This document shows, piece by piece, positions 27,750 to 36,587 of a stretch of 64,000 nucleotides of DNA (positions are counted from its first letter, which is position 1; the number at the start of each line of letters is the position of its first letter). Origin of the DNA: AP-15 sp963845735 (GTDB taxonomy: Bacteria > Pseudomonadota > Alphaproteobacteria > ATCC43930 > CGMCC-115725). The DNA is taken from the NCBI GenBank assembly GCA_963845735.1, contig CAWJTR010000018.1, positions 1 to 64,000 on the forward strand. Reading direction: 5' to 3'. The notes under the pieces were generated by a model. It did not search any database and had not been told where the DNA came from. It saw only the letters and a list, made by a program, of their open reading frames with translations. The position numbers and the translations under genes were made by a program.

Positions 27750-30035
27750 ATGGCGGGCAAGGTCAAAACGGCGCGGGCCACACCAAAGCTTAGCGAATCG
27801 GCTTGTGGCGTCGACCGTCACGGATTTTCCAAGCTTTCTCTCAAGCTTATCGGACGGATCCGACGGGCCGCGCGGACGATCCCGATCATCGCGGTTGGCG
27901 CATCTGTTCTGGCTACCCTCTGTCTCGTCCAAATTTTCGCCGGCTCCGCGGTCCACGCGACGGCGCTCGCGGCGATCGGCCTCGCCGCGCTCGGAGCACT
28001 TGGCTTTGCCGGACTGAGGGCACACACCGCGCTCGCGGCCCGGCTCGATATTCTCGCCGCAGCGCTCGATGCCGTGCCTGAAGCGCAGCTCGTCGTCGCC
28101 GCGGACGGGCGCGCGGTCTTTGCCAATGTCGCCTTTCAGCGGCTTTTCCCCGACAAGAGCGAAGCCACGCTCGATCACATTGAGCGGAACTTGGCCCCCG
28201 ATCCGCAAGTCGTGGACGCGTTTGCACATCTATCTAGCCGGTTGGCGGAAGATGCCCATGCCGATGCAACAACAGCCGTGCGCGATGCTGGCGACGGGGT
28301 TGCCGGAAGCTTCCGATGGTCGGCGGCCCAGCTCACCGGACGGCCGGGATATCGCTTATGGAGCCTACGCGCCGTCAGCAACTCCAACCAGACCGAGGCG
28401 CCGCCGGGCGACGAGCGTCTCGAGGCGGCGGCGCCCGTGTCGCGCGAACTCTTTCAGCGGCTGTTCGCCAATGCACCGGTTGGCGTTGCGGTGGTCGATC
28501 GGTTTGGCCGGTTCATTGAGGCCAATCGCGCCGCCGGAGAACTCTTCTGCGCCTCGCCGCAGGACCTGGTCGGCGGTGAACTGATCAGTCTTCTGAACGA
28601 AGGCGAGCGCACTGCAATTACCGCCAGGCTCGCGGCAGCAGCGGACGGCGAGGTCGATCACGAGCCGATCGAAATTCGCCTGGAACGCCCGTGCGAAAGG
28701 ACCATTGTCTTGCTGCTCAGCCGGTTCGTTGCTCAAGGGGGCGAAAGCTCTGCTTTGCCAACCGCTTCCGGAGATTCCCCGGCAACAGAAACCCGGGACA
28801 ATGCTGATTCGGCGGGCCTCATGCTTTTTCTGATTGACGTCACCGAGCAGAAAAATCTTGAAGCTCAGTTTTCGCAATCGCAGAAGATGCAGGCGGTCGG
28901 CCAGCTCGCCGGTGGTGTCGCGCACGATTTCAACAATCTGCTGACCGCGATAATCGGATTTTGCGATCTGTTGCTGTTGCGCTCGCGGCCAGGCGACCCG
29001 GCCTTTGCCGACATCATGCAAATCAAGCAGAACGCCAACCGCGCCGCCAATCTGGTGCGCCAGCTGCTGGCGTTCTCGCGGCAGCAGACCTTGCAGCCGC
29101 GGGTCATCGACATCACCGATGTTCTGGTCGAACTCTCCCATCTGCTGCGCCGGCTGATCGGCGAGAACATTGAGCTCGAATTCGGGCACGGGCGCGATCT
29201 CGGTCTCGTCAAGGTCGATCAGGGCCAGCTCGAACAGGTCGTCATCAATCTCGCGGTCAACGCCCGCGATGCGATGCCGAACGGCGGACGGTTGACGATC
29301 CGCACGGCGAACGTTCGCCCGGCGCAGGCGCTGCGGCGCGGGCACGAGGTCATGCCGGCCGGAGATTACGTGCTGATCGAGGTGAGGGACACCGGGATCG
29401 GGATCGCCCTAGACAATCTCGCGCGGATATTCGAGCCGTTCTTCTCGACCAAGGAGGTGGGGTCGGGGACCGGCCTTGGCCTATCGACGGTCTACGGCAT
29501 CGTCAAGCAAACCGGCGGTTTTGTCTTTGTCGACAGCAATCCTGGTACGGGAACGGCGTTCGAGATCTATCTGCCCCGCCATCAGGCCAGCGAAGTCGTG
29601 GCGGCCGATCGCACCGACACCGCCGAGCCGCCCGTCCCCAAGGATCTGACCGGCACCGGCACCGTGGTCTTGGTCGAGGACGACGACGCGGTCCGCACGT
29701 TCGGCGGGCGCGCGTTGCGCAACAAAGGCTATCGGGTGGTCGAGGCAAAAAGCGGCGAGACCGCCCTTGACCTGGTTCGGGACGCTAGCGGAAGGATCAA
29801 TTTGCTGATCACCGATGTGGTGATGCCGCAGATGGACGGACCGGAGCTGATCCGTGAAGTTCGCCGGATCGATCCCGACATCAAGGTCATTTTCATCTCC
29901 GGTTATACCGAGGATGCGTTCCGTCAGCGGCTCGGCAGCGACAGCGACATTCATTTTCTGGCAAAGCCGTTCAGCTTGAAGCAGCTCGCCATTAAGGTTA
30001 AAGAGGTAATTGGCGAAACAGCGATGGCGCCGTGA
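27750..30035 (+). CDS. cckA: hybrid histidine kinase CckA
   Basis: 761 residues. Two membrane segments (about 43-90), a first PAS-like region (about 100-150), a second PAS (about 225-360, FANAPVGVAVVDRFGRF), then the HisKA phospho-acceptor in GGVAHDFNNLLTAIIGF. The ATPase follows with VINLAVNARDAMPNGG, DTGIGI and GTGLGLSTVYGIVKQTGG. A C-terminal receiver has the phospho-aspartate in LLITDVVMPQMDG and ends with lysine in FLAKPFS. CckA drives, through ChpT, phosphorylation of CtrA and CpdR. Downstream recA and upstream dksA are on the same strand. Confidence 0.9.
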   Translation: MAGKVKTARATPKLSESACGVDRHGFSKLSLKLIGRIRRAARTIPIIAVGASVLATLCLVQIFAGSAVHATALAAIGLAALGALGFAGLRAHTALAARLDILAAALDAVPEAQLVVAADGRAVFANVAFQRLFPDKSEATLDHIERNLAPDPQVVDAFAHLSSRLAEDAHADATTAVRDAGDGVAGSFRWSAAQLTGRPGYRLWSLRAVSNSNQTEAPPGDERLEAAAPVSRELFQRLFANAPVGVAVVDRFGRFIEANRAAGELFCASPQDLVGGELISLLNEGERTAITARLAAAADGEVDHEPIEIRLERPCERTIVLLLSRFVAQGGESSALPTASGDSPATETRDNADSAGLMLFLIDVTEQKNLEAQFSQSQKMQAVGQLAGGVAHDFNNLLTAIIGFCDLLLLRSRPGDPAFADIMQIKQNANRAANLVRQLLAFSRQQTLQPRVIDITDVLVELSHLLRRLIGENIELEFGHGRDLGLVKVDQGQLEQVVINLAVNARDAMPNGGRLTIRTANVRPAQALRRGHEVMPAGDYVLIEVRDTGIGIALDNLARIFEPFFSTKEVGSGTGLGLSTVYGIVKQTGGFVFVDSNPGTGTAFEIYLPRHQASEVVAADRTDTAEPPVPKDLTGTGTVVLVEDDDAVRTFGGRALRNKGYRVVEAKSGETALDLVRDASGRINLLITDVVMPQMDGPELIREVRRIDPDIKVIFISGYTEDAFRQRLGSDSDIHFLAKPFSLKQLAIKVKEVIGETAMAP

Positions 30036-30054
30036 ACTTTTTGATTGCATATCC

Positions 30055-30069
30055 GAACAAAACCAGTAC
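30055..30069 (+). promoter_or_regulatory. probable LexA (SOS) site upstream of recA
   Basis: GAAC-AAAACCA-GTAC fits the alphaproteobacterial direct-repeat SOS box GAAC-N7-GAAC (GTTC-N7-GTTC on the other strand) with one mismatch. It lies 64 bases before the recA ATG, where such sites are found in this class. Found by eye; no scoring done. Confidence 0.5.
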
Positions 30070-30132
30070 ACGTGCTTCCTCCGGCTCGCGTTGAACGGCG
30101 CCGCCGGCTGTGAAATAAAGGAGGGCCTCGGT

Positions 30133-31200
30133 ATGCAGGCGGCATTGCGCCTTTTGGACAAGGAAGCGATGGACAAGCAGCGGGCTTTGGATGCGGCGCT
30201 CGGGCAGATTGAGCGCGCCTTCGGCAAAGGCTCGATCATGAAGCTCGGCTCGCATGAGACGGCCGGTGATATCGAGGTAATCTCGACCGGCTCGCTCGGC
30301 CTCGACATCGCCCTCGGCATCGGCGGACTGCCGCGCGGCCGCGTCGTCGAGATCTATGGCCCGGAAAGCTCGGGCAAAACCACTTTGGCATTGCATGTCA
30401 TCGCCGAGGCTCAGCGCGCCGGCGGCACCTGCGCCTTTATCGATGCCGAGCACGCACTCGATCCGGGCTATGCCCGTAAGCTTGGGGTCAATGTCGACGA
30501 CCTGTTGATCTCTCAACCCGATGCCGGTGAGCAGGCGCTCGAAATCACCGATACCCTGGTCCGCTCGGGAGCGATCGATGTCCTGGTCATCGATTCGGTC
30601 GCCGCTCTGGTGCCGCGGGCCGAGCTCGAAGGCGAGATGGGCGACAGCCACATGGGTCTGCACGCCCGGCTGATGAGTCAGGCCCTGCGTAAGCTGACCG
30701 GTTCGATCTCACGGTCGCGCGCGATGGTCATCTTCATCAACCAGATCCGTCACAAGATCGGGGTCATGTTCGGCAATCCGGAGACCACGACCGGCGGCAA
30801 TGCGCTCAAATTCTACGCCTCGGTCCGACTCGACATCCGCCGCATCGGCGCGATCAAGGAACGCGATCAGGTAATCGGCAATCAAACGAGGGTCAAGGTC
30901 GTCAAGAACAAGCTGGCGCCGCCGTTCAAGGTCATCGATTTCGACATCATGTACGGCGAAGGCGTGTCGAAGCGCGGCGAACTGATCGATCTCGGGGTTC
31001 AGGCCGGCGTCGTCGAAAAATCGGGCTCGTGGTTCTCCTATGAGGGCCAGCGCGTCGGCCAGGGCCGCGAGAATGCCAAGGCTTATCTGCGCGAGCACGC
31101 CGATGTCGGCGAGGCGATCGAGCGTGCGATCCGCGCCAATGCCGGCCTCGTCGCCGAGGCGATGATGGCCGCCCCAGGGGAAATGGCGGCAGAGGAATAG
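30133..31200 (+). CDS. recA: recombinase RecA
   Basis: 355 residues from ATG 30133, chosen for AGGAGG upstream and for normal family length. Motifs: ALGQIERAFGKGSIMKLG at the N-terminus, Walker A GPESSGKTT, Walker B VLVIDSVAALVPRAE, loop 2 region FINQIRHKIGVMFGNPETTT. RecA forms filaments on single-stranded DNA for homologous recombination and triggers LexA self-cleavage. No frameshifts. A GC-rich inverted repeat (CCGGG...CCCGG) directly follows the stop but has no T-run. Confidence 0.97.
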   Translation: MQAALRLLDKEAMDKQRALDAALGQIERAFGKGSIMKLGSHETAGDIEVISTGSLGLDIALGIGGLPRGRVVEIYGPESSGKTTLALHVIAEAQRAGGTCAFIDAEHALDPGYARKLGVNVDDLLISQPDAGEQALEITDTLVRSGAIDVLVIDSVAALVPRAELEGEMGDSHMGLHARLMSQALRKLTGSISRSRAMVIFINQIRHKIGVMFGNPETTTGGNALKFYASVRLDIRRIGAIKERDQVIGNQTRVKVVKNKLAPPFKVIDFDIMYGEGVSKRGELIDLGVQAGVVEKSGSWFSYEGQRVGQGRENAKAYLREHADVGEAIERAIRANAGLVAEAMMAAPGEMAAEE

Positions 31201-31214
31201 CCGGGCGGCAACAC

Positions 31215-31390
31215 CCGGGCACCCTGCCGGCCGAGGCTCTTGTCCCCCGAGGGGATCGAGGGTCGCCGGTCACCGCGCAGACGTGCGGCCGGCCGGTCGA
31301 CCAGACGCGGGTCCGCCATCGGGTTGAAATGGATGTTGCTGAGGAGCCGGAACTGCGCGGCAGGCGCCGAATCGGCTGTCCTTGATGCGC
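31215..31390 (-). pseudogene. duplicated 5' fragment of the phosphoesterase gene
   Basis: The minus strand repeats the start of the adjoining phosphoesterase: APAAQFRLLS, HFNPMADPRLVDR and DKSLGR match APAAQFLLLS, HFNPMADPHLVDR and DKSLGR of the full gene. The metal-binding DVH has become NIH and frames are lost around it. It lies just past the 3' end of the intact copy, so a larger tandem duplication was probably followed by deletion. Confidence 0.7.
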
Positions 31391-31424
31391 GGCCGCGACA
31401 CTCCTGCTCAGGGTCAAATAGCGC

Positions 31425-32771
31425 CTAGTTCCCGCCGCCGCACCAGCACTGCCGATAGTCGGCTACGGAAACATGTCCGGTGGCGCAGTCATAGGCGCGG
31501 GTCTCGTCGGCGCCGCCGTGGTTCCGGGTCCAGTACGCCTGGCTCGACACCGGGTACAGCGTGTGCCAGAGGGCACGGTCTTCAGGCACGGTGGTGATCA
31601 TCGCGTATAGCCGTTCGAGGCTGGCCAGATCGACCCGCGGCAGCCGCCATTCACGCGTGAAAGTGTATTCCCGCTGCCACTTCGGCGGGTTATGGGCATC
31701 GGTCTCGGAGAGGTTGATCAGATCGTAGGTCGCCTGATCGAGGATGCCGCCAGCGGAATCATAGGTTACAGTGAGGAAGGCCGGGTTTTGGCCAAAGATT
31801 GGGCTGACCGCAGGGGTCATCAGGGCGAATGCGAAATTGCCCTCGGCGTCGCCGATCAGGCGAAAATCGTCCATATGGGTGTGGCCGGCAAAGGACGCGG
31901 CCACGGTATCGGCATAGCGCCGCAGCAGCGCGTAAACCGGCTGAGCATAAACGTCGGCCCACATCGGGATGATGCGGTCGGGGCATTCCCCCTGGCGCCA
32001 GGTGGCGAAGCCGTCGATGCCGGGCGGGACATGAAAGGCTAGCCATGCCCGCTGATGGGCCCGCCTCGCCGCCGCGAGCTCGGCTTCGAGCCAAACGAGC
32101 GTCGCCCTGCCCGGGTCGTCGCCCCCTCCGCCGCAATTGTTCCGGTATCGGTGCGAAAAGAAGACGGTGTTGGCGAAAATCAGTCTCACCCCGGGAACCC
32201 CGGGAACCGCCGCGCTGTAATTGCCGTATCTGGTCCAATCGCGCCCGAGATCGCGATTGATACGCCCGCCGACGAGCCCCCGCATGACTGGCAGCATGTC
32301 GGTGAGGAACGGGCCGCCCGGCTGCAGTTTAAAATCGCCGCAAACTTCGTCGTTATTTCCCAATGCCGGCAGGATCGGCGTATTCGGGAAAACCGCTTCG
32401 ATCTCCAGCGCAAGAAACCTCATGGTCTTGTCGACGAAGCCGCGAAAGGCGGGATCGGAATGGTCGCGCGCGACAGCATTGAACTGGTCGCGGAAATGAT
32501 GCGCTAGGAAATCACCAGGGATCAGCACAAAGATGGGATGAGGTAGCGCCGTCCCCATTTGCTCCAGAGCGGAATGCAGGTGCCAGTTGGTGTCGGCGCC
32601 GTAACGGCCAAGGCTCTTGTCGGTGGAGGCATCGAGGATTGCCGGCCACTCGGCAGGCGATCCGGCCGCCAGCCGGTCGACCAGGTGCGGATCCGCCATC
32701 GGATTGAAATGGACGTCGCTGAGCAGCAGGAACTGCGCGGCGGGCGCCGATCCGGCGGCCCTTGCCGCCAT
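31425..32771 (-). CDS. metallophosphoesterase, acid sphingomyelinase-like
   Basis: 448 residues from ATG 32771. All calcineurin-type metal motifs are present: LLSDVHFNP, FVLIPGDFLAHHF, LPALGNNDEV, AWLAFHVPPG and FAGHTHMDDF. The arrangement and the C-terminal cysteines (YDCATGHVSV, QCWCGG) resemble acid sphingomyelinase-like phosphodiesterases, which act outside the cytoplasm on phosphodiesters or nucleotides. Codons before the ATG encode LVLAVILTLAPMAARA, a good signal peptide, but no start exists in that frame. GTG at 32814 (VTR) would serve after a one-base shift, so the true N-terminus is probably frameshifted. Confidence 0.8.
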   Translation of the reverse strand: MAARAAGSAPAAQFLLLSDVHFNPMADPHLVDRLAAGSPAEWPAILDASTDKSLGRYGADTNWHLHSALEQMGTALPHPIFVLIPGDFLAHHFRDQFNAVARDHSDPAFRGFVDKTMRFLALEIEAVFPNTPILPALGNNDEVCGDFKLQPGGPFLTDMLPVMRGLVGGRINRDLGRDWTRYGNYSAAVPGVPGVRLIFANTVFFSHRYRNNCGGGGDDPGRATLVWLEAELAAARRAHQRAWLAFHVPPGIDGFATWRQGECPDRIIPMWADVYAQPVYALLRRYADTVAASFAGHTHMDDFRLIGDAEGNFAFALMTPAVSPIFGQNPAFLTVTYDSAGGILDQATYDLINLSETDAHNPPKWQREYTFTREWRLPRVDLASLERLYAMITTVPEDRALWHTLYPVSSQAYWTRNHGGADETRAYDCATGHVSVADYRQCWCGGGN

Positions 32772-32915
32772 CGGCGCCAGGGTGAGGATGACGGCCAGAA
32801 CGAGTTCGGGTCACCCAAGTGCGTGCCTCGGACGCTCTTTGCAACATCGGGCGGAACACCTGCGGCAGGAAGTGGCGGCACAGGACTATCGCGGGGGCCC
32901 GCTGGCCCGCAACCC

Positions 32916-34238
32916 TCACGCTTTGGCGGATTGGGGCATGGGCGTCGCCAAGGCGTGTTGCGCGCTGGCCATGCTTTCCTGCCGACGGCCAAGCCACAGC
33001 GCGTCCACGAGCCACAACGCGGCCAGGGGGAGCGCCACCAGCGCCATCTCCGCGGTGCCGAGACCCGCTCCGCGCAATAGGGCGACCGACCAAGCGCCAA
33101 TCTGATCTCCGGCGCGATAGACGACGGTGTCGATAAAGCTTTTCGCCTTGTAGCGGTCCTCGCGCGGAACGACGGTAAAGAGCACCTCGCGGGTCGGCCG
33201 GGTGATCGCATAGTCGCCAGCCCGGCGCAGTACCTGGAACACCGCGACCACGGCAATTGTCGGCATCAGCGCCAGTGTGCCGAACCCGATCAGGGTCAGC
33301 ACCGGCAACAGCCCCAGGGTCAAGGCGACGCCGAGCAGCACGACGATGCGTCCGGTCAAAAACAGCTGGATCGCGAGTGTCAGGGTGTTGACGCAGAGGT
33401 CGACGGTCGCGAAGAACGCGGTTTGCGCCCCGCGCCCGCTGATGCTGTGGCTGACGATCCCGGCCTGCTGAAAGTAAAGGATCGTCGAGGTAACTGTGAA
33501 CAACAGCACGAAGAGGCTGACATTCACTAGGTAGCGCGAGCCGAAGGCGCGGGTGATGCCGGCAAAGATGCTGCCGCCGATTGGCGTTTCGTCGGCCGCG
33601 GGCGCCGCCGGCCCGCGATGCAGCGCCGGCGACAAGCGCGACAATCGGCCGACGCTGAACACCGCGATTTCGAGCAGCACCGCGGCGCCCAACAGCAGAA
33701 AAATCGGCGAGACATGCCGTGCCAGGCCCGCGGTGACGCTCGACCCGACGATCGCCCCGATCGAAGCCCCGGCTGCAATCAGGCCGAACAGCCGCTTGCT
33801 CTGCTCGGGGCTGAACAGGTCGACATTCAACTGCCAGAACACCGAGACGACGAAAAGATTGTAGACCGAGACCCAGATGAAAAAAATGCGCCCGATCCAG
33901 ACCGTGTGCTGCGCATCCCAGTGAAGAAGTGCGGCGAACACCACGATATTGACGGCGAAGAAATGATAGGTGATCGGGATGAAGCGGCGGCGCGGCAGTT
34001 TCTTGACGAGAAAGGCGAACGGAATGTTCAGCAGCACCATGCCGAGGAGTGTGCCGGTGAACAGCCATTGCAGATTATTGACGCCGCCCGCGACGCCGGC
34101 CTCGTCGCGGATCGGGCGCATGATGTAGTAGGAGGACAGCACCGCGAAAATAAACAGCCAGCACCAGCCGACGACCGGCGCTTCCTCGCGCCGGATGTCG
34201 ACGAACCGGCGCAGCAGGTGATAGAGCCGATCGCTCAA
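32916..34238 (-). CDS. NTT/MFS-type membrane transporter
   Basis: 440 residues with about twelve hydrophobic segments. The N-terminus YYIMRPIRDEAG, the region LVKKLPRRRFIPITYHFF, and RRAGDYAITRPTREVLFTVV with YKAKSFIDTVVYRAGDQ are typical of proteins related to the ATP:ADP antiporter (TlcC-like) family. These homologues in free-living bacteria have unproven substrates. Its start lies 7 bases after the end of the upstream oxidoreductase gene, so they are cotranscribed. Confidence 0.8.
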   Translation of the reverse strand: MSDRLYHLLRRFVDIRREEAPVVGWCWLFIFAVLSSYYIMRPIRDEAGVAGGVNNLQWLFTGTLLGMVLLNIPFAFLVKKLPRRRFIPITYHFFAVNIVVFAALLHWDAQHTVWIGRIFFIWVSVYNLFVVSVFWQLNVDLFSPEQSKRLFGLIAAGASIGAIVGSSVTAGLARHVSPIFLLLGAAVLLEIAVFSVGRLSRLSPALHRGPAAPAADETPIGGSIFAGITRAFGSRYLVNVSLFVLLFTVTSTILYFQQAGIVSHSISGRGAQTAFFATVDLCVNTLTLAIQLFLTGRIVVLLGVALTLGLLPVLTLIGFGTLALMPTIAVVAVFQVLRRAGDYAITRPTREVLFTVVPREDRYKAKSFIDTVVYRAGDQIGAWSVALLRGAGLGTAEMALVALPLAALWLVDALWLGRRQESMASAQHALATPMPQSAKA

Positions 34239-34245
34239 TTGCCGC

Positions 34246-35022
34246 TCAGCTGAGACCGGCGGCGATCATTCGGATCTCGGCCGGCGAATGCTCGCCGCCG
34301 AGCGGTGTCCCCGGAACCAGATACTTGCCCTTTGCGAGCCCGCCGATCAGCACCGGCTCGAAGCCGATCTCGCGGATAAGGCCCGAAGCGACCGCGATCG
34401 CGTTTGTGTCATCGCCTGCGATCGGCACGCCGACTAGCCCGCCGGCGCGATGCGCATCGGCGGCAATCTTGGCGGAGCCGATCGCATTGAAGGCGCGCAC
34501 GAGATGCGCACCCGGCAGCATTTTGGCGGTCGCCAGCCCGGCGCCCCCTTGCTCGTCGACCGCTTTGACCAGATCGGCGCCGTCGCGCCGCGCGATCGGG
34601 TTGCTGACGTCGATGACCAGCGTCTTCTTGGCCAGCGCAGCGGCGTAATCGCGGCCGATTTGCTGCATCGCACCGTAGGGGACGACGATCATCACGACAT
34701 CACCGAATTCGATTGCTTGGGCAACCGTGCCGGCCTTGGCGAGCGGGCCGAGGCCGTCGACGAGGCTCTTGAGCTCTTCCGGATGGCGCGAGGAGAACAT
34801 CACCGGATGGCCGGCCTTGACCAGCGCGGCGCCGAGCGCCCCACCTTCGCGGCCGGCACCGATCATGCCGATCTTGAGGGCCGCGCCGCCGGCGGTTTGC
34901 GCATGGGCCGCCAGCGGCCACGCTGCCAGCGCTAGCAACGTCGAGCCGGCGGCAGCGTGCAGAAATTCGCGTCGGTGTGGTCGGTCAGTCTCGCCATTGT
35001 CGGCTCTTGAACTAAATGCCAT
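34246..35022 (-). CDS. F420-dependent NADP reductase-like oxidoreductase, exported by Tat
   Basis: From ATG 35022 about 258 residues. RPHRREFLHAAAGSTLLALA looks like a twin-arginine signal with a weak motif. The mature part opens with a dinucleotide-binding fold, IGMIGAGREGGALGAALVKAG, then FSSRHPEELKSLV, VVMIVVPYGAM and VIDVSNPIARRDG: the NADP oxidoreductase coenzyme F420-dependent family. A start at 35049 is also open. A Tat-exported member is unusual because NADP(H) is cytoplasmic. Operon with the transporter downstream. Confidence 0.75.
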   Translation of the reverse strand: MAFSSRADNGETDRPHRREFLHAAAGSTLLALAAWPLAAHAQTAGGAALKIGMIGAGREGGALGAALVKAGHPVMFSSRHPEELKSLVDGLGPLAKAGTVAQAIEFGDVVMIVVPYGAMQQIGRDYAAALAKKTLVIDVSNPIARRDGADLVKAVDEQGGAGLATAKMLPGAHLVRAFNAIGSAKIAADAHRAGGLVGVPIAGDDTNAIAVASGLIREIGFEPVLIGGLAKGKYLVPGTPLGGEHSPAEIRMIAAGLS

Positions 35023-35113
35023 CCGCTGTCGGCAAGCTTCGGCTGACACGGTACTCGCTCTCGGACGTCGACTTTTGGCGCAGCCGCACCGGCCAGAGTG
35101 GCCGTCATCGATC

Positions 35114-36169
35114 TCACTGAAACGCTGGCTTGACCTTTTCGCAAAGCAGCTGCAGGGACTTCAGCACCCGCTGGTTCGGGATCTTGGTGCCGCAATTCAT
35201 CTCGGCCAGGATGCCGTCGAGGCCGAGCTCCTCCTGCAAGCCCATCAACCGGTCGGTCACCTGCTCCGGCGTGCCGACGATGATCTTGTCGCGCAGCGCT
35301 TCGTCATAGGTGATGGTCTGCAGCCGGCGGCCGCGCGCCGCCCGATCCTCGATCGCACGCACGCCCGCGCGCGACGCCGAATCCTCGAGCCGCTCGCCGA
35401 GATAGCGGTAGAAATACATGATGCTCTCTTCCGGCTCGGCCCGGGCCTGCGCCGCAGTCGCGGCAACATAAACCGGAGCGCGCAAAAACACCTGGCCCTC
35501 GCCCGGGTGTCCCGCCGCCTTGTACGCCTCGCGATAGGCGCGGATGTTGGGGGCGAGCTCCTCCAAGGTGCCGAGGCGCACGGCAACGAATACCCCATGG
35601 CCGAGCCTGCCGATCGCCGGGAAGGTGTCGGGGCTATTGGCGGCGATGCGGATCTCGGGCCACGGTTTCTGATACGGCTTTGGCGTCAGTCTGACATTGT
35701 CGAATTTGTAAAATTGGCCGGCATAGGAAAAGCTGTCCTCGGTCCACGCCCGCTTGAGGATTTCCAGGGTTTCGGCAAAACGCTCGCGGCTTTCGCCATA
35801 GGGCACGCCATAGGCCTCATAGGTGCGCGGGAAGCCGCTGCGGCCGACCCCGAAAATCAGCCGGCCTTGGCTGATTTGGTCGACCGTGGCGGCCTCCTCG
35901 GCGATGCGCAACGGGTGGCACAACGGCAGGACCTGCACGCCGGTGCCGATCCGCATGCGCTTGGTGCGCGCGGCGATCGCGCTGGCGATAGTGAGAGGCG
36001 CGGCGCAGACCGAACGCTCGGGGGCGACATGGATCTCGGCCAGCCACATCGCGTCGAGCCCCCAGCGCTCAGCGGCATCGACTTGCGCGAACAACTCGGC
36101 AAAGGCCGCGGGCTGGCTCGTCCCCGCCGGGCACTGAAACTCGTGAAACATACCAAATTCGAATGGCAT
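35114..36169 (-). CDS. LLM-class flavin-dependent oxidoreductase
   Basis: 351 residues, luciferase-like fold. Seen: ERWGLDAMWLAEIHVAPERS, RMRIGTGVQVLPLCHPLRIA, QGRLIFGVGRSGFPRTYEAY and IIVGTPEQVTDRLMGLQEE. Such enzymes use reduced flavin (FMNH2 or F420H2) to oxidise or hydroxylate diverse substrates. Ends about 65 bases before the F420-type oxidoreductase gene on the same strand, so a functional link is plausible. Substrate unknown. Confidence 0.85.
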   Translation of the reverse strand: MPFEFGMFHEFQCPAGTSQPAAFAELFAQVDAAERWGLDAMWLAEIHVAPERSVCAAPLTIASAIAARTKRMRIGTGVQVLPLCHPLRIAEEAATVDQISQGRLIFGVGRSGFPRTYEAYGVPYGESRERFAETLEILKRAWTEDSFSYAGQFYKFDNVRLTPKPYQKPWPEIRIAANSPDTFPAIGRLGHGVFVAVRLGTLEELAPNIRAYREAYKAAGHPGEGQVFLRAPVYVAATAAQARAEPEESIMYFYRYLGERLEDSASRAGVRAIEDRAARGRRLQTITYDEALRDKIIVGTPEQVTDRLMGLQEELGLDGILAEMNCGTKIPNQRVLKSLQLLCEKVKPAFQ

Positions 36170-36587
36170 CCCGACTTCTCCCTCTCGCCTCGCACCGATC
36201 GCTCCTCTGCCCCGGTGGTTCGACCGGGACGTATCGCCGCAGACGGTGCTCGCACGTCGGAGTGTCGTTCGATGACCGTCGTCGAGCGGTCACCTTAGAG
36301 TCCTCGAAGCGGCGAAGCCAGACAAGAAACACCCGCTTGCCGCCAGTGGGTTAAATCCACGCTGCTTGAATCGGATAGGAAGACGCGGTGAGGTATGCCC
36401 ACGATCACGGCCCGGCTCGGGTGTTCGACAAAAGCACATGCTTTTGACGTAGTTATGACGGGTCTTGCGACAGATTTTTGACGAAACCGCAGGATACTCG
36501 TTCGCCGCGATCCTTCGGCCGAGGCGGGCGATCGATGGCGCCGAATGAGGCGCCACTGCGTAATCGCGGCGCGCGCCGGCGGATCGC
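36170..36587. other. divergent intergenic region before the capsule operon
   Basis: Contains the palindrome listed at 36429 and a TTGACG box overlapping its right edge. No gene or RNA recognised. Confidence 0.5.
36429..36446. promoter_or_regulatory. operator-like palindrome CAAAAGCA-CA-TGCTTTTG
   Basis: Two perfect 8-bp arms with a 2-base spacer, in an AT-richer patch about 140 bases before the TPR-permease gene. TTGACG begins at 36444, so a protein bound here would cover a possible -35 box. Fits a dimeric regulator site; the regulator is unknown. Confidence 0.4.

Noticed and set aside
32512..34068. A 518-codon minus-strand open frame
   Set aside because: It is a shadow of the NTT-like transporter in another frame, very rich in Arg and Gly.
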